DNA of 14,214 bases from Caryophanales bacterium UBA6769. Its GTDB lineage: Bacteria > Bacillota > Bacilli > Bacillales > UBA6769. Made by a program: the position numbers and the translations under genes. Positions 7,724-14,214 of this stretch are shown here, piece by piece. Below the pieces are notes generated by a model. It made no database searches and was not told the DNA's origin. It saw only the letters and a list, made by a program, of their open reading frames with translations. The stretch spans positions 1-14,214 of the forward strand of contig DKGN01000058.1 in NCBI GenBank assembly GCA_002453275.1. Reading direction: 5' to 3'. The first letter of the stretch is position 1; each line of letters begins with the position of its first letter.

Positions 7724-8516
7724 TCGATTCGCACAATATGTATCAAATAAACCAAATTTATTTATCCCATTCATTGTCGCTGGCGACCCAAATCGAGAAG
7801 CAACCATTGATCTCTCACTTACATTACAAAAAGCAGGCGCAAATGTAATTGAACTCGGAATCCCCTTTTCAGATCCTTTAGCAGATGGCCCCGTTATCCA
7901 ATCGGCGGCTGCCCGAGCATTAAAGGATGGAACGACGTTAGAAAATACAATTGAGCTTGTGTCTAAAATGAGGGCAAAAGGATTAAAAATCCCCGTCGTT
8001 ATATTTACTTATTATAATCTTTTGCTACAATTAGGACATGAGCGCTTTTTCACTTTAATGAAGGAAAATGATGTAGACGGTTTGCTCGTACCTGACTTGC
8101 CATTTGAAGAAAGCGATGAGCTAAGAAATCAATGTGAGGATAACGACATTACATATATTTCACTCGTTGCTCCAACGACTTCTGAGTTGCGATTACAACA
8201 AATCGTTTCCAATGCAAATGGTTTTCTGTATTGTGTCTCCTCGTTAGGAGTAACAGGAGTGCGGAATGATTTTCATCCATCAGCATACACCTTTTTAGAA
8301 AATGTGAAAAAGTACGCTACTGTTCCCGTTGCCGTAGGCTTCGGAATTTCAAAAAAAGAACAAATTGAATCATTAAAGACACACTGCGATGGGGTCATTA
8401 TCGGAAGTGCGATTGTCAACAAAATTGGCATATATCAAGAGGAGCTTCTAAATAAACAAACAAGACAAGCAGCTCTAGATAATATTTATGAATATGTCCA
8501 TTCACTCATAACGTAA
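7716..8516 (+). CDS. trpA: Tryptophan synthase alpha chain
   Basis: Cleaves indole-3-glycerol phosphate to indole and glyceraldehyde 3-phosphate and passes indole to TrpB in the alpha2-beta2 complex. The 266-residue length is normal. The catalytic pair corresponding to E49 and D60 of the Salmonella enzyme is E46 and D57, in the ELGIPFSDPLADGP segment. The phosphate-binding GFGIS and GSAIV segments appear in the C-terminal half. The ribosome site AGGAGAGG (7702-7709) lies just before the ATG, which overlaps the trpB stop region by 8 bases. It is the last trp gene; hisC follows after 17 bases. Confidence 0.97.
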   Translation: MTNRFAQYVSNKPNLFIPFIVAGDPNREATIDLSLTLQKAGANVIELGIPFSDPLADGPVIQSAAARALKDGTTLENTIELVSKMRAKGLKIPVVIFTYYNLLLQLGHERFFTLMKENDVDGLLVPDLPFEESDELRNQCEDNDITYISLVAPTTSELRLQQIVSNANGFLYCVSSLGVTGVRNDFHPSAYTFLENVKKYATVPVAVGFGISKKEQIESLKTHCDGVIIGSAIVNKIGIYQEELLNKQTRQAALDNIYEYVHSLIT

Positions 8517-8533
8517 AAGAGGAAGTGTAAAGC

Positions 8534-9631
8534 ATGCAAGTGAAATCACAACTCATCCCTTTAAAACCATACGAACCAGGAAAACCTATTGAAGAAGTAA
8601 GGCGTGAACTTGGACTTGACAAGGTTATTAAACTTGCTTCAAACGAAAATCCATTTGGATGCTCCAAAAAAGCAAAAGAAGCGATTCAGCAGGAACTCGA
8701 ACATTTACACATTTATCCTGATGGCTATGCTTTTCAACTTAGGGAGAAGGTTGCCGAGCATTTAAATGTAAACAAAGAACAAATCATTTTCGGCAATGGC
8801 TCAGACGAAGTCATTTTAATTTTATGTCGGGCTTTATTATCACCTAATAATAATACGGTTATGGCGCACCCATCCTTTTCACAATATAAGCATAACGCTT
8901 TAATTGAAGGGGCAGAAATTCGAGAGGTTCCACTCAGTGAAGGCGAGCATGATTTAGATGAAATGCTCGAACAAATTGATGAGAATACTCGTATTGTCTG
9001 GGTTTGTAATCCGAACAACCCGTCTGGAAATTACATTGATAAAGAACGCTTTTTGTCTTTTCTACGTAAAGTTCCACAACATGTACTCGTAGTCAGTGAC
9101 GAAGCTTATTTTGAATATGCTGTGGCAGGAGATTATCCTGACACCATTTCGTTATTAGCTCAATTTCCAAATTTAATGGTACTGCGTACATTTTCAAAAG
9201 CTTATGGATTAGCAACGTTAAGAGTCGGATATGGGGTTGCAAATGAAGATTTTATTAAAGCGTTAGAACCAGCTCGTCCACCATTCAATACATCAACAAT
9301 TGGGCATGCAGCTGCAATTGCAGCCTTAGACGATCAACAGTTTATTCAATCTTGTGTGACGAAGAACAGGCAAGGCTTACAGCAATTTTATAATTTTTGT
9401 GAAGAGAATGCTTTAAGCTACTTCCCATCACAAGCAAACTTCATTTTAATCGATTTTAAGCAAGACGCCGATGAAGTGTTCAACTATTTATTAAAAAATG
9501 GCTACATTGTCCGTTCCGGCGCTGCTCTCGGATTTCCGACATCAGTTCGAATTACAATAGGTAGCAAAGAAGAAAACAGTAATATTATTCACTGTTTAAC
9601 TGCTATGTTAAAAGCACAAGAGAGAGATTAA
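8534..9631 (+). CDS. hisC: Histidinol-phosphate (and aromatic) aminotransferase
   Basis: Class I/II PLP aminotransferase that converts imidazole acetol phosphate to histidinol phosphate. In Bacillus the enzyme from this locus also transaminates aromatic keto acids, which explains a histidine gene between trp and tyr genes. The 365-residue length is normal. Motifs: SNENP at 36-40, YPDGYA near 61-66, NPNNPSG at 159-165, the PLP aspartate in SDEAY (188-192), the Schiff-base lysine K222 in RTFSKAYGLA, and R230. A GAGG ribosome site (8519-8522) precedes the ATG. tyrA follows after 17 bases. Confidence 0.95.
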   Translation: MQVKSQLIPLKPYEPGKPIEEVRRELGLDKVIKLASNENPFGCSKKAKEAIQQELEHLHIYPDGYAFQLREKVAEHLNVNKEQIIFGNGSDEVILILCRALLSPNNNTVMAHPSFSQYKHNALIEGAEIREVPLSEGEHDLDEMLEQIDENTRIVWVCNPNNPSGNYIDKERFLSFLRKVPQHVLVVSDEAYFEYAVAGDYPDTISLLAQFPNLMVLRTFSKAYGLATLRVGYGVANEDFIKALEPARPPFNTSTIGHAAAIAALDDQQFIQSCVTKNRQGLQQFYNFCEENALSYFPSQANFILIDFKQDADEVFNYLLKNGYIVRSGAALGFPTSVRITIGSKEENSNIIHCLTAMLKAQERD

Positions 9632-9648
9632 TTAAGGAGTTAAATTGT

Positions 9649-10752
9649 ATGAACGACAAGCGAGTTCTCATTATTGGATTAGGGTTAATTGGAGGTTCCA
9701 TTTCATTAGCAATAAAAAAGAAGCATGCTGCAACGATTGTAGGTTATGATGTTCATCATGCGAAAGCAAAGTTAGCAAAATCGTTAAATATAATCGATGA
9801 GGCTGTCTCTTCACTGGAGGATGGTGTGGAGGACGCCTCTCTTATTATTATTGCTATTCCTGTTATCCAAACAGAGGAACTGATTGCTCAGCTAGCGAGA
9901 ATTCCATTAAAGGATAACGTCATTATTACGGATGTCGGAAGCACGAAAGCAGCTATCGTCGAGAAATCAAAAATATTTGCAAACAAAAATGCAGTCTTTA
10001 TCGGTGGTCACCCGATGGCAGGCTCACATAAGACGGGAATTACAGCCTCAAAAGCCCATTTATTTGAAAATGCATTTTATATTTTAACACCACATAAAAG
10101 CTGTCAAAAAAAATACGTCGATGAATTAAAGCTGTGGCTAGAAGGAACAAATGCAACGTTTATTGAAATGACACCTCCCCAACATGACAAGCTTGTTGGA
10201 GTTATTAGTCACTTTCCGCATATTGTTGCTGCTTCACTCGTGCACCAATTAGCTAATGTTGAAAATGATGAAACGAACATTGCTCGCTTTGCTGCAGGAG
10301 GCTTCCGGGATATTACAAGGATTGCTTCATCAAGCCCAGTCATGTGGCGTGATATTTTGCTACGAAATAAAGAAGTCATTCTGTCTTTATTAGATAAATG
10401 GGAAGATGAAATGGCGAAAGTTAAGAAGATGTTAGAGCGAGAAGATAGTACTGATATTTATAACTATTTTTTAAATGCAAAAGACTATCGAGATAAATTA
10501 CCCGAAAGATCACAAGGGGCAATACCTTCATTTTACGATTTATTTGTTGACGTCCAAGATTACCCTGGTGTGATCGCTCACGTTACTGGTATTTTAGGTG
10601 GCAGAGATATTAGTATTACAAACATTCGAATTATCGAAACGAGAGAAGATATTCTCGGTGTTTTGCGATTAAGCTTTCGCAGTGAAATAGAACGTCAAAA
10701 AGCAAAGTCCCTGCTAGAAGATTACCGATATGAGACGTACATTCTTGATTAA
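9649..10752 (+). CDS. tyrA: Prephenate dehydrogenase with C-terminal ACT domain
   Basis: Oxidatively decarboxylates prephenate to 4-hydroxyphenylpyruvate, which an aminotransferase such as HisC then turns into tyrosine. The 367-residue protein starts with the nucleotide fold GLGLIGGSI (10-18), with D34 at the end of the second strand suggesting NAD preference. GGHPMAGSH (119-127) and SHFPH (187-191) contain residues typical of the active site. The C-terminal part, from about 296 (YDLFVDVQDYPGVIAHVTGI), is an ACT domain, usually the site of feedback control by aromatic amino acids. AAGGAG (9634-9639) lies 9 bases before the ATG. Confidence 0.95.
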   Translation: MNDKRVLIIGLGLIGGSISLAIKKKHAATIVGYDVHHAKAKLAKSLNIIDEAVSSLEDGVEDASLIIIAIPVIQTEELIAQLARIPLKDNVIITDVGSTKAAIVEKSKIFANKNAVFIGGHPMAGSHKTGITASKAHLFENAFYILTPHKSCQKKYVDELKLWLEGTNATFIEMTPPQHDKLVGVISHFPHIVAASLVHQLANVENDETNIARFAAGGFRDITRIASSSPVMWRDILLRNKEVILSLLDKWEDEMAKVKKMLEREDSTDIYNYFLNAKDYRDKLPERSQGAIPSFYDLFVDVQDYPGVIAHVTGILGGRDISITNIRIIETREDILGVLRLSFRSEIERQKAKSLLEDYRYETYILD

Positions 10753-10764
10753 AGTGAATGGATC

Positions 10765-10770
10765 AGGAGG
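10765..10770 (+). promoter_or_regulatory. Ribosome-binding site that fixes the aroA start
   Basis: A perfect AGGAGG lies 8 bases before the TTG at 10779. The earlier in-frame ATG at 10758 sits upstream of and overlaps this site, so it cannot use it, and it would add seven residues not expected in the family. Confidence 0.85.
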
Positions 10771-10778
10771 ATATTAAG

Positions 10779-12077
10779 TTGGCAAAAACATTACATCCAT
10801 TAAAGCATTCATTAAAAGGGGAGTTAAAAGTTCCAGGTGATAAATCGATTTCACACCGCTCAATTATTTTTGGTTCAATTGCCTCTGGCACAACAACAGT
10901 TGACGGCTTTTTGCTTGGTCAAGACTGCATAGATACGATTAACTGTTTCCAAAAACTCGGCGTCCAAATTGAACAGGAACAAGAAAGAATAACGATTATT
11001 GGGCAAGGAATAGAGGGGTTGCAGGAACCGGAGGACGTACTAGATGTTGGTAATTCTGGAACGACGATTCGACTTCTCCTAGGTCTTCTTGCCGGGAGAC
11101 CTTTTCACTCTGTTTTGCTTGGGGATGCCTCAATTGCTAAACGACCAATGGATCGAGTTGCAATTCCATTAAGAAAAATGGGCGCGAACATTGATGGGCG
11201 TAAAAATGGCAATTACCCGCCAATCGCGGTGAGTGGCAGTCGTTTAAACGGAATCCATTACGATTCACCAGTTGCAAGTGCTCAAGTAAAATCGGCCATT
11301 TTGTTAGCTGGCTTGCAGGCAAGTGGAACGACAACAATTACCGAGCCTGCATTATCAAGAGACCATACCGAACGAATGTTAACAGCCTTTGGCGGAAGGC
11401 TAACGAGACAAAATACTACGATTTCAATTCAAGGGCAACAGAATCTAACGGGCACGAGCGTTCAAGTACCGGCAGACATTTCTTCAGCAGCATTTTTTAT
11501 CGTTGCCGCATTAATTACTCCCAACAGTGAGATTACCCTAAAAGATGTTGGCATGAACCCAACAAGATCTGGAGTCATTGATGCGCTGTTAGAAATGGGT
11601 GCAAATATTACAATTTTGAATGAACGAATCTATAATGATGAACCAGTTGCTGATCTCCACGTGACAACATCTCAATTAAAAAATATTGAAATTAGCGGGG
11701 ATCTTATCCCACGCCTCATTGATGAAATCCCTATTCTAGCTTTAGCAGCTACGCAAGCAAAGGGTGTCATGGTAATCAAAGATGCAGAAGAATTAAAAGT
11801 AAAAGAAACAAACAGAATTGATGCCGTTGTTCATCAGCTTCAACAATTAGGTGCATCGATTGAATCGACTGATGATGGAATGATTATTACTGGGGAAAGT
11901 CAACTTCATGGAGGAACCGTCCACAGCTTAGGCGATCATCGTATAGGTATGATGCTAGCGATTGCAAGTCTCATTAGTGAAGACAAAGTAGTTATTCAAG
12001 AAGTGGACTGCATAGCGATATCTTACCCTAATTTCTTTCAAGACTTATCCCAGCTCTCCAACAGAGAAGGCCGATAA
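10779..12077 (+). CDS. aroA: 3-phosphoshikimate 1-carboxyvinyltransferase (EPSP synthase)
   Basis: Transfers enolpyruvate from PEP to shikimate 3-phosphate, the step before chorismate synthase; it is the glyphosate target. The gene is called aroE in B. subtilis. From the TTG start the protein has 432 residues, close to the usual 428. Motifs: GDKSISHR (20-27), GNSGTTIR (91-98), LGDASIAKRPM (114-124), the catalytic aspartate in PRLIDEIPI (about 315), KETNRI (about 342) and GDHRIGMM (about 385). The GNSGTT form resembles Bacillus-type enzymes; the glycine at the position linked to glyphosate sensitivity is retained. The TTG is chosen because AGGAGG lies 8 bases before it. It is the last gene before a strong terminator. 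Confidence 0.95.
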   Translation: MAKTLHPLKHSLKGELKVPGDKSISHRSIIFGSIASGTTTVDGFLLGQDCIDTINCFQKLGVQIEQEQERITIIGQGIEGLQEPEDVLDVGNSGTTIRLLLGLLAGRPFHSVLLGDASIAKRPMDRVAIPLRKMGANIDGRKNGNYPPIAVSGSRLNGIHYDSPVASAQVKSAILLAGLQASGTTTITEPALSRDHTERMLTAFGGRLTRQNTTISIQGQQNLTGTSVQVPADISSAAFFIVAALITPNSEITLKDVGMNPTRSGVIDALLEMGANITILNERIYNDEPVADLHVTTSQLKNIEISGDLIPRLIDEIPILALAATQAKGVMVIKDAEELKVKETNRIDAVVHQLQQLGASIESTDDGMIITGESQLHGGTVHSLGDHRIGMMLAIASLISEDKVVIQEVDCIAISYPNFFQDLSQLSNREGR

Positions 12078-12083
12078 TTATTT

Positions 12084-12125
12084 AAAAATCACTAGAATAC
12101 CGCATTCCATTCTAGTGATTTTTTT
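12084..12125 (+). terminator. Intrinsic terminator of the supraoperon
   Basis: A perfect 15-bp stem pairs 12084-12098 with 12109-12123 around a 10-base loop (12099-12108). T-rich sequence runs to 12125, and the A run on the 5' side lets it work on the other strand too. It begins 7 bases after the aroA stop codon and ends the aro-trp-his-tyr unit. Confidence 0.93.
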
Positions 12126-12185
12126 AATTTCATCGACAGATTTCCTAGGCACAAAGTTCGAAAAATAAAATTATATAAAATTGTC

Positions 12186-12213
12186 TTGCTTTTTACGCAA
12201 TATAGAGTATAAT
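12186..12213 (+). promoter_or_regulatory. Promoter of the short terminated transcript
   Basis: A perfect -10 box TATAAT (12208-12213) is preceded, after a 16-base spacer, by a weak -35 box TTGCTT (12186-12191). Transcription would start near 12220. The -10 box is strong, the -35 box matches only its TTG. Confidence 0.55.
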
Positions 12214-12252
12214 GAATTTGTAATGGTTTCTCTCCACTCCTATCCATATTTA

Positions 12253-12297
12253 CCCTGAATTGAAAGCGCTAACAAGCTTTGTTCAGGGCCTTTTTTT
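12253..12297 (+). terminator. Intrinsic terminator ending the short transcript
   Basis: CCCTGAA (12253-12259) pairs with TTCAGGG (12282-12288). Above it AAAGC (12263-12267) pairs with GCTTT (12276-12280). After CC come seven T (12291-12297). The hairpin lies ahead of the TPR gene and its own promoter, so it is not the end of aroA. Confidence 0.85.
12261..12274 (+). promoter_or_regulatory. Putative cre site (CcpA binding)
   Basis: TGAAAGCGCTAACA matches every fixed position of the Bacillus cre consensus TGWAANCGNTNWCA. It lies about 40 bases after the predicted start of the short transcript and inside its terminator hairpin. Bound CcpA at such a place usually blocks elongation, so repression on preferred sugars is inferred. 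A chance match is possible because part of the site also serves the hairpin. Confidence 0.6.
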
Positions 12298-12350
12298 ATT
12301 TTCTTTAACTTTCGTGTAATCAGTTATCTATTTACAATGAAACAAATGAT

Positions 12351-12379
12351 TTGCCCAAGTAAATGGAATTCTTTATAAT
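12351..12379 (+). promoter_or_regulatory. Promoter of the TPR gene
   Basis: TTGCCC (12351-12356), 17 bases, then a perfect TATAAT (12374-12379). Transcription should start near 12386, about 39 bases before the TPR gene start. It lies after both terminators, so this gene and the next probably form an independent unit. Confidence 0.75.
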
Positions 12380-12411
12380 TGTGGAACTAACATTCATATT
12401 TTAAAGTTTTG

Positions 12412-12417
12412 GGTGAT
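12412..12417 (+). promoter_or_regulatory. Ribosome-binding site that fixes the TPR gene start
   Basis: GGTGAT, complementary to the 3' end of 16S rRNA, lies 7 bases before the ATG at 12425. An in-frame GTG at 12413 falls inside this site and is therefore unlikely to be the start. Confidence 0.65.
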
Positions 12418-12424
12418 TATACTT

Positions 12425-13690
12425 ATGGATCTTTTGGAAAGTGCTGTTCATAAACTTGAAAGTGGCTCTACAGATGAAGCTTTAATTATTTTAAAAAAAT
12501 TAACAGATAGCGGTCAAGATGACGTGATTTTTAATGTTGCACAAGTTTATTATAATTTTGGTTTTTTGCATGAAGCCGAACAGACATATTCATCATTATT
12601 AGAAAAGTATCCCCGTGAAGGTGAATTGTTACATTTACAGGCTGAATGCTTTATTGAATTAGGCGAAGATTTGAAAGCACTTGAACTTCTACAGTCAATT
12701 GATCGTTCAGATACTTTTTATTTAAATGCACTTTTACTTCTAGCTGATTTATATCAGTCACAAGGCCTTGAAGAGGTAGCCGAGCAAAAATTACTTGAAG
12801 CGTACGATGTAAATTCTAAAGAACCTGTAATTTGGTATGCACTCGCTGAATTTTATCACCACCAAGGTGACGCATATCGGGCGAATATTCATTATGAAAG
12901 AATTTTACAAAACAGTGACTTTATACCAGATCATTCGATTTACTTTCATTATGCGGAATCACTAAGCTTATTAGGGCAATTCGAAAAAGCAATCCCTTAT
13001 TTTGAACAAGGCTTAAAATCTGAATTTAATTTAGATGGTTTATTTCGCTTAGGTTATACCGCTTATAAGGCAGGAAATTATGAAAAAGCAATTAATACAT
13101 TAAAGAAGTTACAAGTAGCTGACCCTCAATATAGTACGCTTTATCCTTTACTTGCTTCTGCCTATGAGTATACTGGAAGTCATGATCTTGCAATTTCCAC
13201 TTTAAAAAGCGGATTAAAGGAAGATGAGCATAACGAGGAATTATACTATTTACTAAGCAAATTATTGATCCAAACGGGAAGCATGGACGAAGCAGAACAT
13301 TATTTACTGCAAAGCTTTAAAATCATTCAACCATCATTAAAGTCGTCCCAACTGTACATTGATTTATTGAAAGAAGACTCCCGATTTGAAGATGTAATTT
13401 CACACATATTAAATGTAAACCAACAATATGACGAGATCGATCCCGTATTAGATTGGGAGCTAGCCGCAGCTTATAATGAAGTCGAAAATTATTCAGAGGC
13501 TAAAGCACTCTTTGAAAAAAGTTACCCGTTTTTAAAAGACAATAGTGAATTTCTGGAACAGTATGGTCATTTTTTATTACAAGAAGGTCAAATAGAAAAA
13601 GCTAAACATTGTTTTAAAGAGGCACTGAAACATAACAGTCATTTATTCCATCTAGAAGAATTAATTTTAGATTTAGAAAATAGACTATAA
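12425..13690 (+). CDS. ypiA: Tetratricopeptide-repeat protein, YpiA-like
   Basis: A 421-residue protein made almost wholly of TPR helix pairs. About ten repeats are visible, for example those containing QVYYNFGFLHEAEQTY, AEFYHHQGDAYRANIHYERI, AESLSLLGQFEKAIPYFEQG, LGYTAYKAGNYEKAINTL and GHFLLQEGQIEKAKHCFKEA. The usual G-Y/F-A-P spacing recurs every 34 residues or so. There is no signal peptide or membrane segment, so it is a cytosolic protein-binding scaffold. Length and position between aroA and the UPF0302 gene match B. subtilis ypiA. Its binding partner and function are not known to me. It has its own promoter, and the next gene follows after 98 bases with no terminator between, so the two are probably co-transcribed. 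Confidence 0.85.
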   Translation: MDLLESAVHKLESGSTDEALIILKKLTDSGQDDVIFNVAQVYYNFGFLHEAEQTYSSLLEKYPREGELLHLQAECFIELGEDLKALELLQSIDRSDTFYLNALLLLADLYQSQGLEEVAEQKLLEAYDVNSKEPVIWYALAEFYHHQGDAYRANIHYERILQNSDFIPDHSIYFHYAESLSLLGQFEKAIPYFEQGLKSEFNLDGLFRLGYTAYKAGNYEKAINTLKKLQVADPQYSTLYPLLASAYEYTGSHDLAISTLKSGLKEDEHNEELYYLLSKLLIQTGSMDEAEHYLLQSFKIIQPSLKSSQLYIDLLKEDSRFEDVISHILNVNQQYDEIDPVLDWELAAAYNEVENYSEAKALFEKSYPFLKDNSEFLEQYGHFLLQEGQIEKAKHCFKEALKHNSHLFHLEELILDLENRL

Positions 13691-13775
13691 AAATAGTTAG
13701 CACCCTGTTGCAGGAATTTAACCCTTTTAACAGAAAAATTAACAATAATGAAAGTTTATTATGAGTACGGGGAAT

Positions 13776-13782
13776 AGGGGGG
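13776..13782 (+). promoter_or_regulatory. Ribosome-binding site for the TTG-started UPF0302 gene
   Basis: AGGGGGG lies 6 bases before the TTG at 13789. An in-frame TAG directly precedes that TTG (13786-13788), so no earlier start exists, and the next in-frame methionine would remove the conserved N-terminus. Confidence 0.8.
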
Positions 13783-13788
13783 TTCTAG

Positions 13789-14214
13789 TTGAAAAACTCC
13801 ACTTCAATCGCCGAAAAAAAAGAATTTCTAAAATGGTTTTTAAAAAACTACCGGTTTCATAAACGGGAATGTGTTTGGTTGCTTAATTATTTTATAAGTG
13901 ATGACCTTGTCATGGAAAATATTCATTTTGTCGAACATGCCGAATACTGTCCTAAAGCGATCATATTGTCTACTGTTTGTTCAAGTGATGTCTCTTTCCG
14001 ATTTTTAAAAGAAAACATCGTAACCTCTGATATCGAAAAGTCGTTTCACGATATACGGTTAAATCCGGAAGAACATGTTTATATTCAACTAAACTTTTTG
14101 CATTCTAATCAAAATCCTCATTACGGTTTAGTAATTGAGGAAAACCCATATTTGCCTGAAAGCTTGCAACCAGACAAACAGTTTGCCACTTGGACAGACT
14201 TTATCCTTGACGAC
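13789..14214 (+). CDS. ypiB: UPF0302 family protein, YpiB/ReoY-like (3' end outside window)
   Basis: The frame from TTG at 13789 runs open for 142 codons to the window end; the family is about 180 residues, so some 40 C-terminal residues are missing. Recognisable blocks are FLKWFLKNY near residue 12, KRECVWLLNYF near 25, NIHFVEHAEYCP near 43, EKSFHDIRLN near 81 and EENPYLP near 114. In Listeria the homologue ReoY, with ReoM, controls breakdown of MurA by the ClpCP protease and so tunes peptidoglycan synthesis; YpiB is its B. subtilis counterpart. That role is carried over by homology. It probably shares a transcript with the TPR gene. Confidence 0.9.
   Translation, partial: MKNSTSIAEKKEFLKWFLKNYRFHKRECVWLLNYFISDDLVMENIHFVEHAEYCPKAIILSTVCSSDVSFRFLKENIVTSDIEKSFHDIRLNPEEHVYIQLNFLHSNQNPHYGLVIEENPYLPESLQPDKQFATWTDFILDD

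Larger units (their letters stand above)
12220..12297 (+). ncRNA. Candidate small RNA or attenuated leader, about 78 nt
   Basis: A promoter with a perfect -10 box is followed within about 80 bases by an intrinsic terminator, with no gene between. The predicted RNA has a pyrimidine-rich, apparently unpaired 5' half (12226-12242, TCTCTCCACTCCTAT core) that resembles an anti-Shine-Dalgarno sequence, then a terminator hairpin. This is the shape of several Firmicute regulatory RNAs that bind ribosome sites through C-rich motifs. It could instead be an attenuator leader for the downstream TPR gene. I recognise no known RNA family. The cre site within it suggests carbon control. Confidence 0.4.
12078..12424 (+). 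other. Intergenic region between aroA and the TPR gene
   Basis: This 347-base gap holds no convincing protein gene. In order it contains the aroA terminator, a sigma-A-like promoter (12186-12213), a pyrimidine-rich stretch, a cre site inside a second terminator hairpin (ending at 12297), and a second promoter (12351-12379) that should serve the TPR gene. Nothing recognisable lies at 12126-12185 or 12298-12350. Confidence 0.8.

Noticed and set aside
8425..8453. Internal promoter at the end of trpA driving hisC-tyrA-aroA (TTGGCA, 17 bases, CTAAAT)
   Set aside because: The -10 box is poor. A second promoter near here would fit what I recall of the B. subtilis operon, but this sequence does not support a firm call.
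10758..10778. ATG at 10758 as the aroA start
   Set aside because: The perfect AGGAGG (10765-10770) lies after it and is well spaced to TTG at 10779, which also gives the family's usual N-terminus.
12223..12258. Eleven-codon reading frame inside the short 12220-12297 transcript, ending in the terminator arm
   Set aside because: It has no ribosome site and starts about 3 bases after the predicted transcription start. It has no codon run suggesting amino acid sensing.
12413..12424. GTG at 12413 as the TPR gene start
   Set aside because: It lies within the GGTGAT ribosome site that is correctly spaced for the ATG at 12425.
1..14214. Mobile elements, CRISPR arrays, tRNA or rRNA genes
   Set aside because: No transposase or integrase, no regular spacer-separated repeats other than the TRAP triplets, and no cloverleaf or rRNA sequence was seen. 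Nearly all of the window is tightly packed biosynthetic genes.

Overview
The window is a low-GC Gram-positive chromosome segment. It carries the aromatic amino acid 'supraoperon' typical of Bacillus and close relatives (Bacillaceae). The gene order, a TRAP-type trp leader made of repeated GAG triplets, AGGAGG-like ribosome sites, GTG/TTG starts and AT-rich codon use all point there. Genus cannot be set from this sequence alone. All genes lie on the + strand.

Layout: (1) 1-2365, end of chorismate synthase (aroC, called aroF in B. subtilis), aroB and aroH. (2) 2362-2588, a trp promoter whose -35 box overlaps the aroH stop codon, then an untranslated leader with about ten GAG/TAG triplets, an intrinsic terminator and structures that can hide the trpE ribosome site. 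(3) 2589-8516, trpE-D-C-F-B-A, every junction overlapping by 4 to 23 bases. (4) 8534-12077, hisC, tyrA and aroA (EPSP synthase, called aroE in B. subtilis), closed by a strong terminator. (5) 12078-12424, a 347-base gap with two promoters and a short promoter-to-terminator unit containing a perfect CcpA cre site. (6) 12425-14214, a TPR-repeat protein (ypiA-like) and the start of a UPF0302 protein (ypiB/reoY-like), cut by the window end.

Together aroB, aroA and aroC supply steps from DAHP to chorismate. TrpE-D-C-F-B-A convert chorismate to tryptophan. AroH, TyrA and HisC feed the phenylalanine/tyrosine branch, with HisC also serving histidine synthesis. No glutamine amidotransferase (trpG) lies in the operon; in Bacillus this subunit is shared with folate synthesis and encoded elsewhere.

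The metabolic genes are ordinary for the group. The two parts most worth a second look are the trp leader, where a 17-bp long-range pairing between the TRAP triplets and the sequence just before trpE looks like a translation switch, and the 12186-12297 unit, which could be an undescribed carbon-controlled small RNA or an attenuator.
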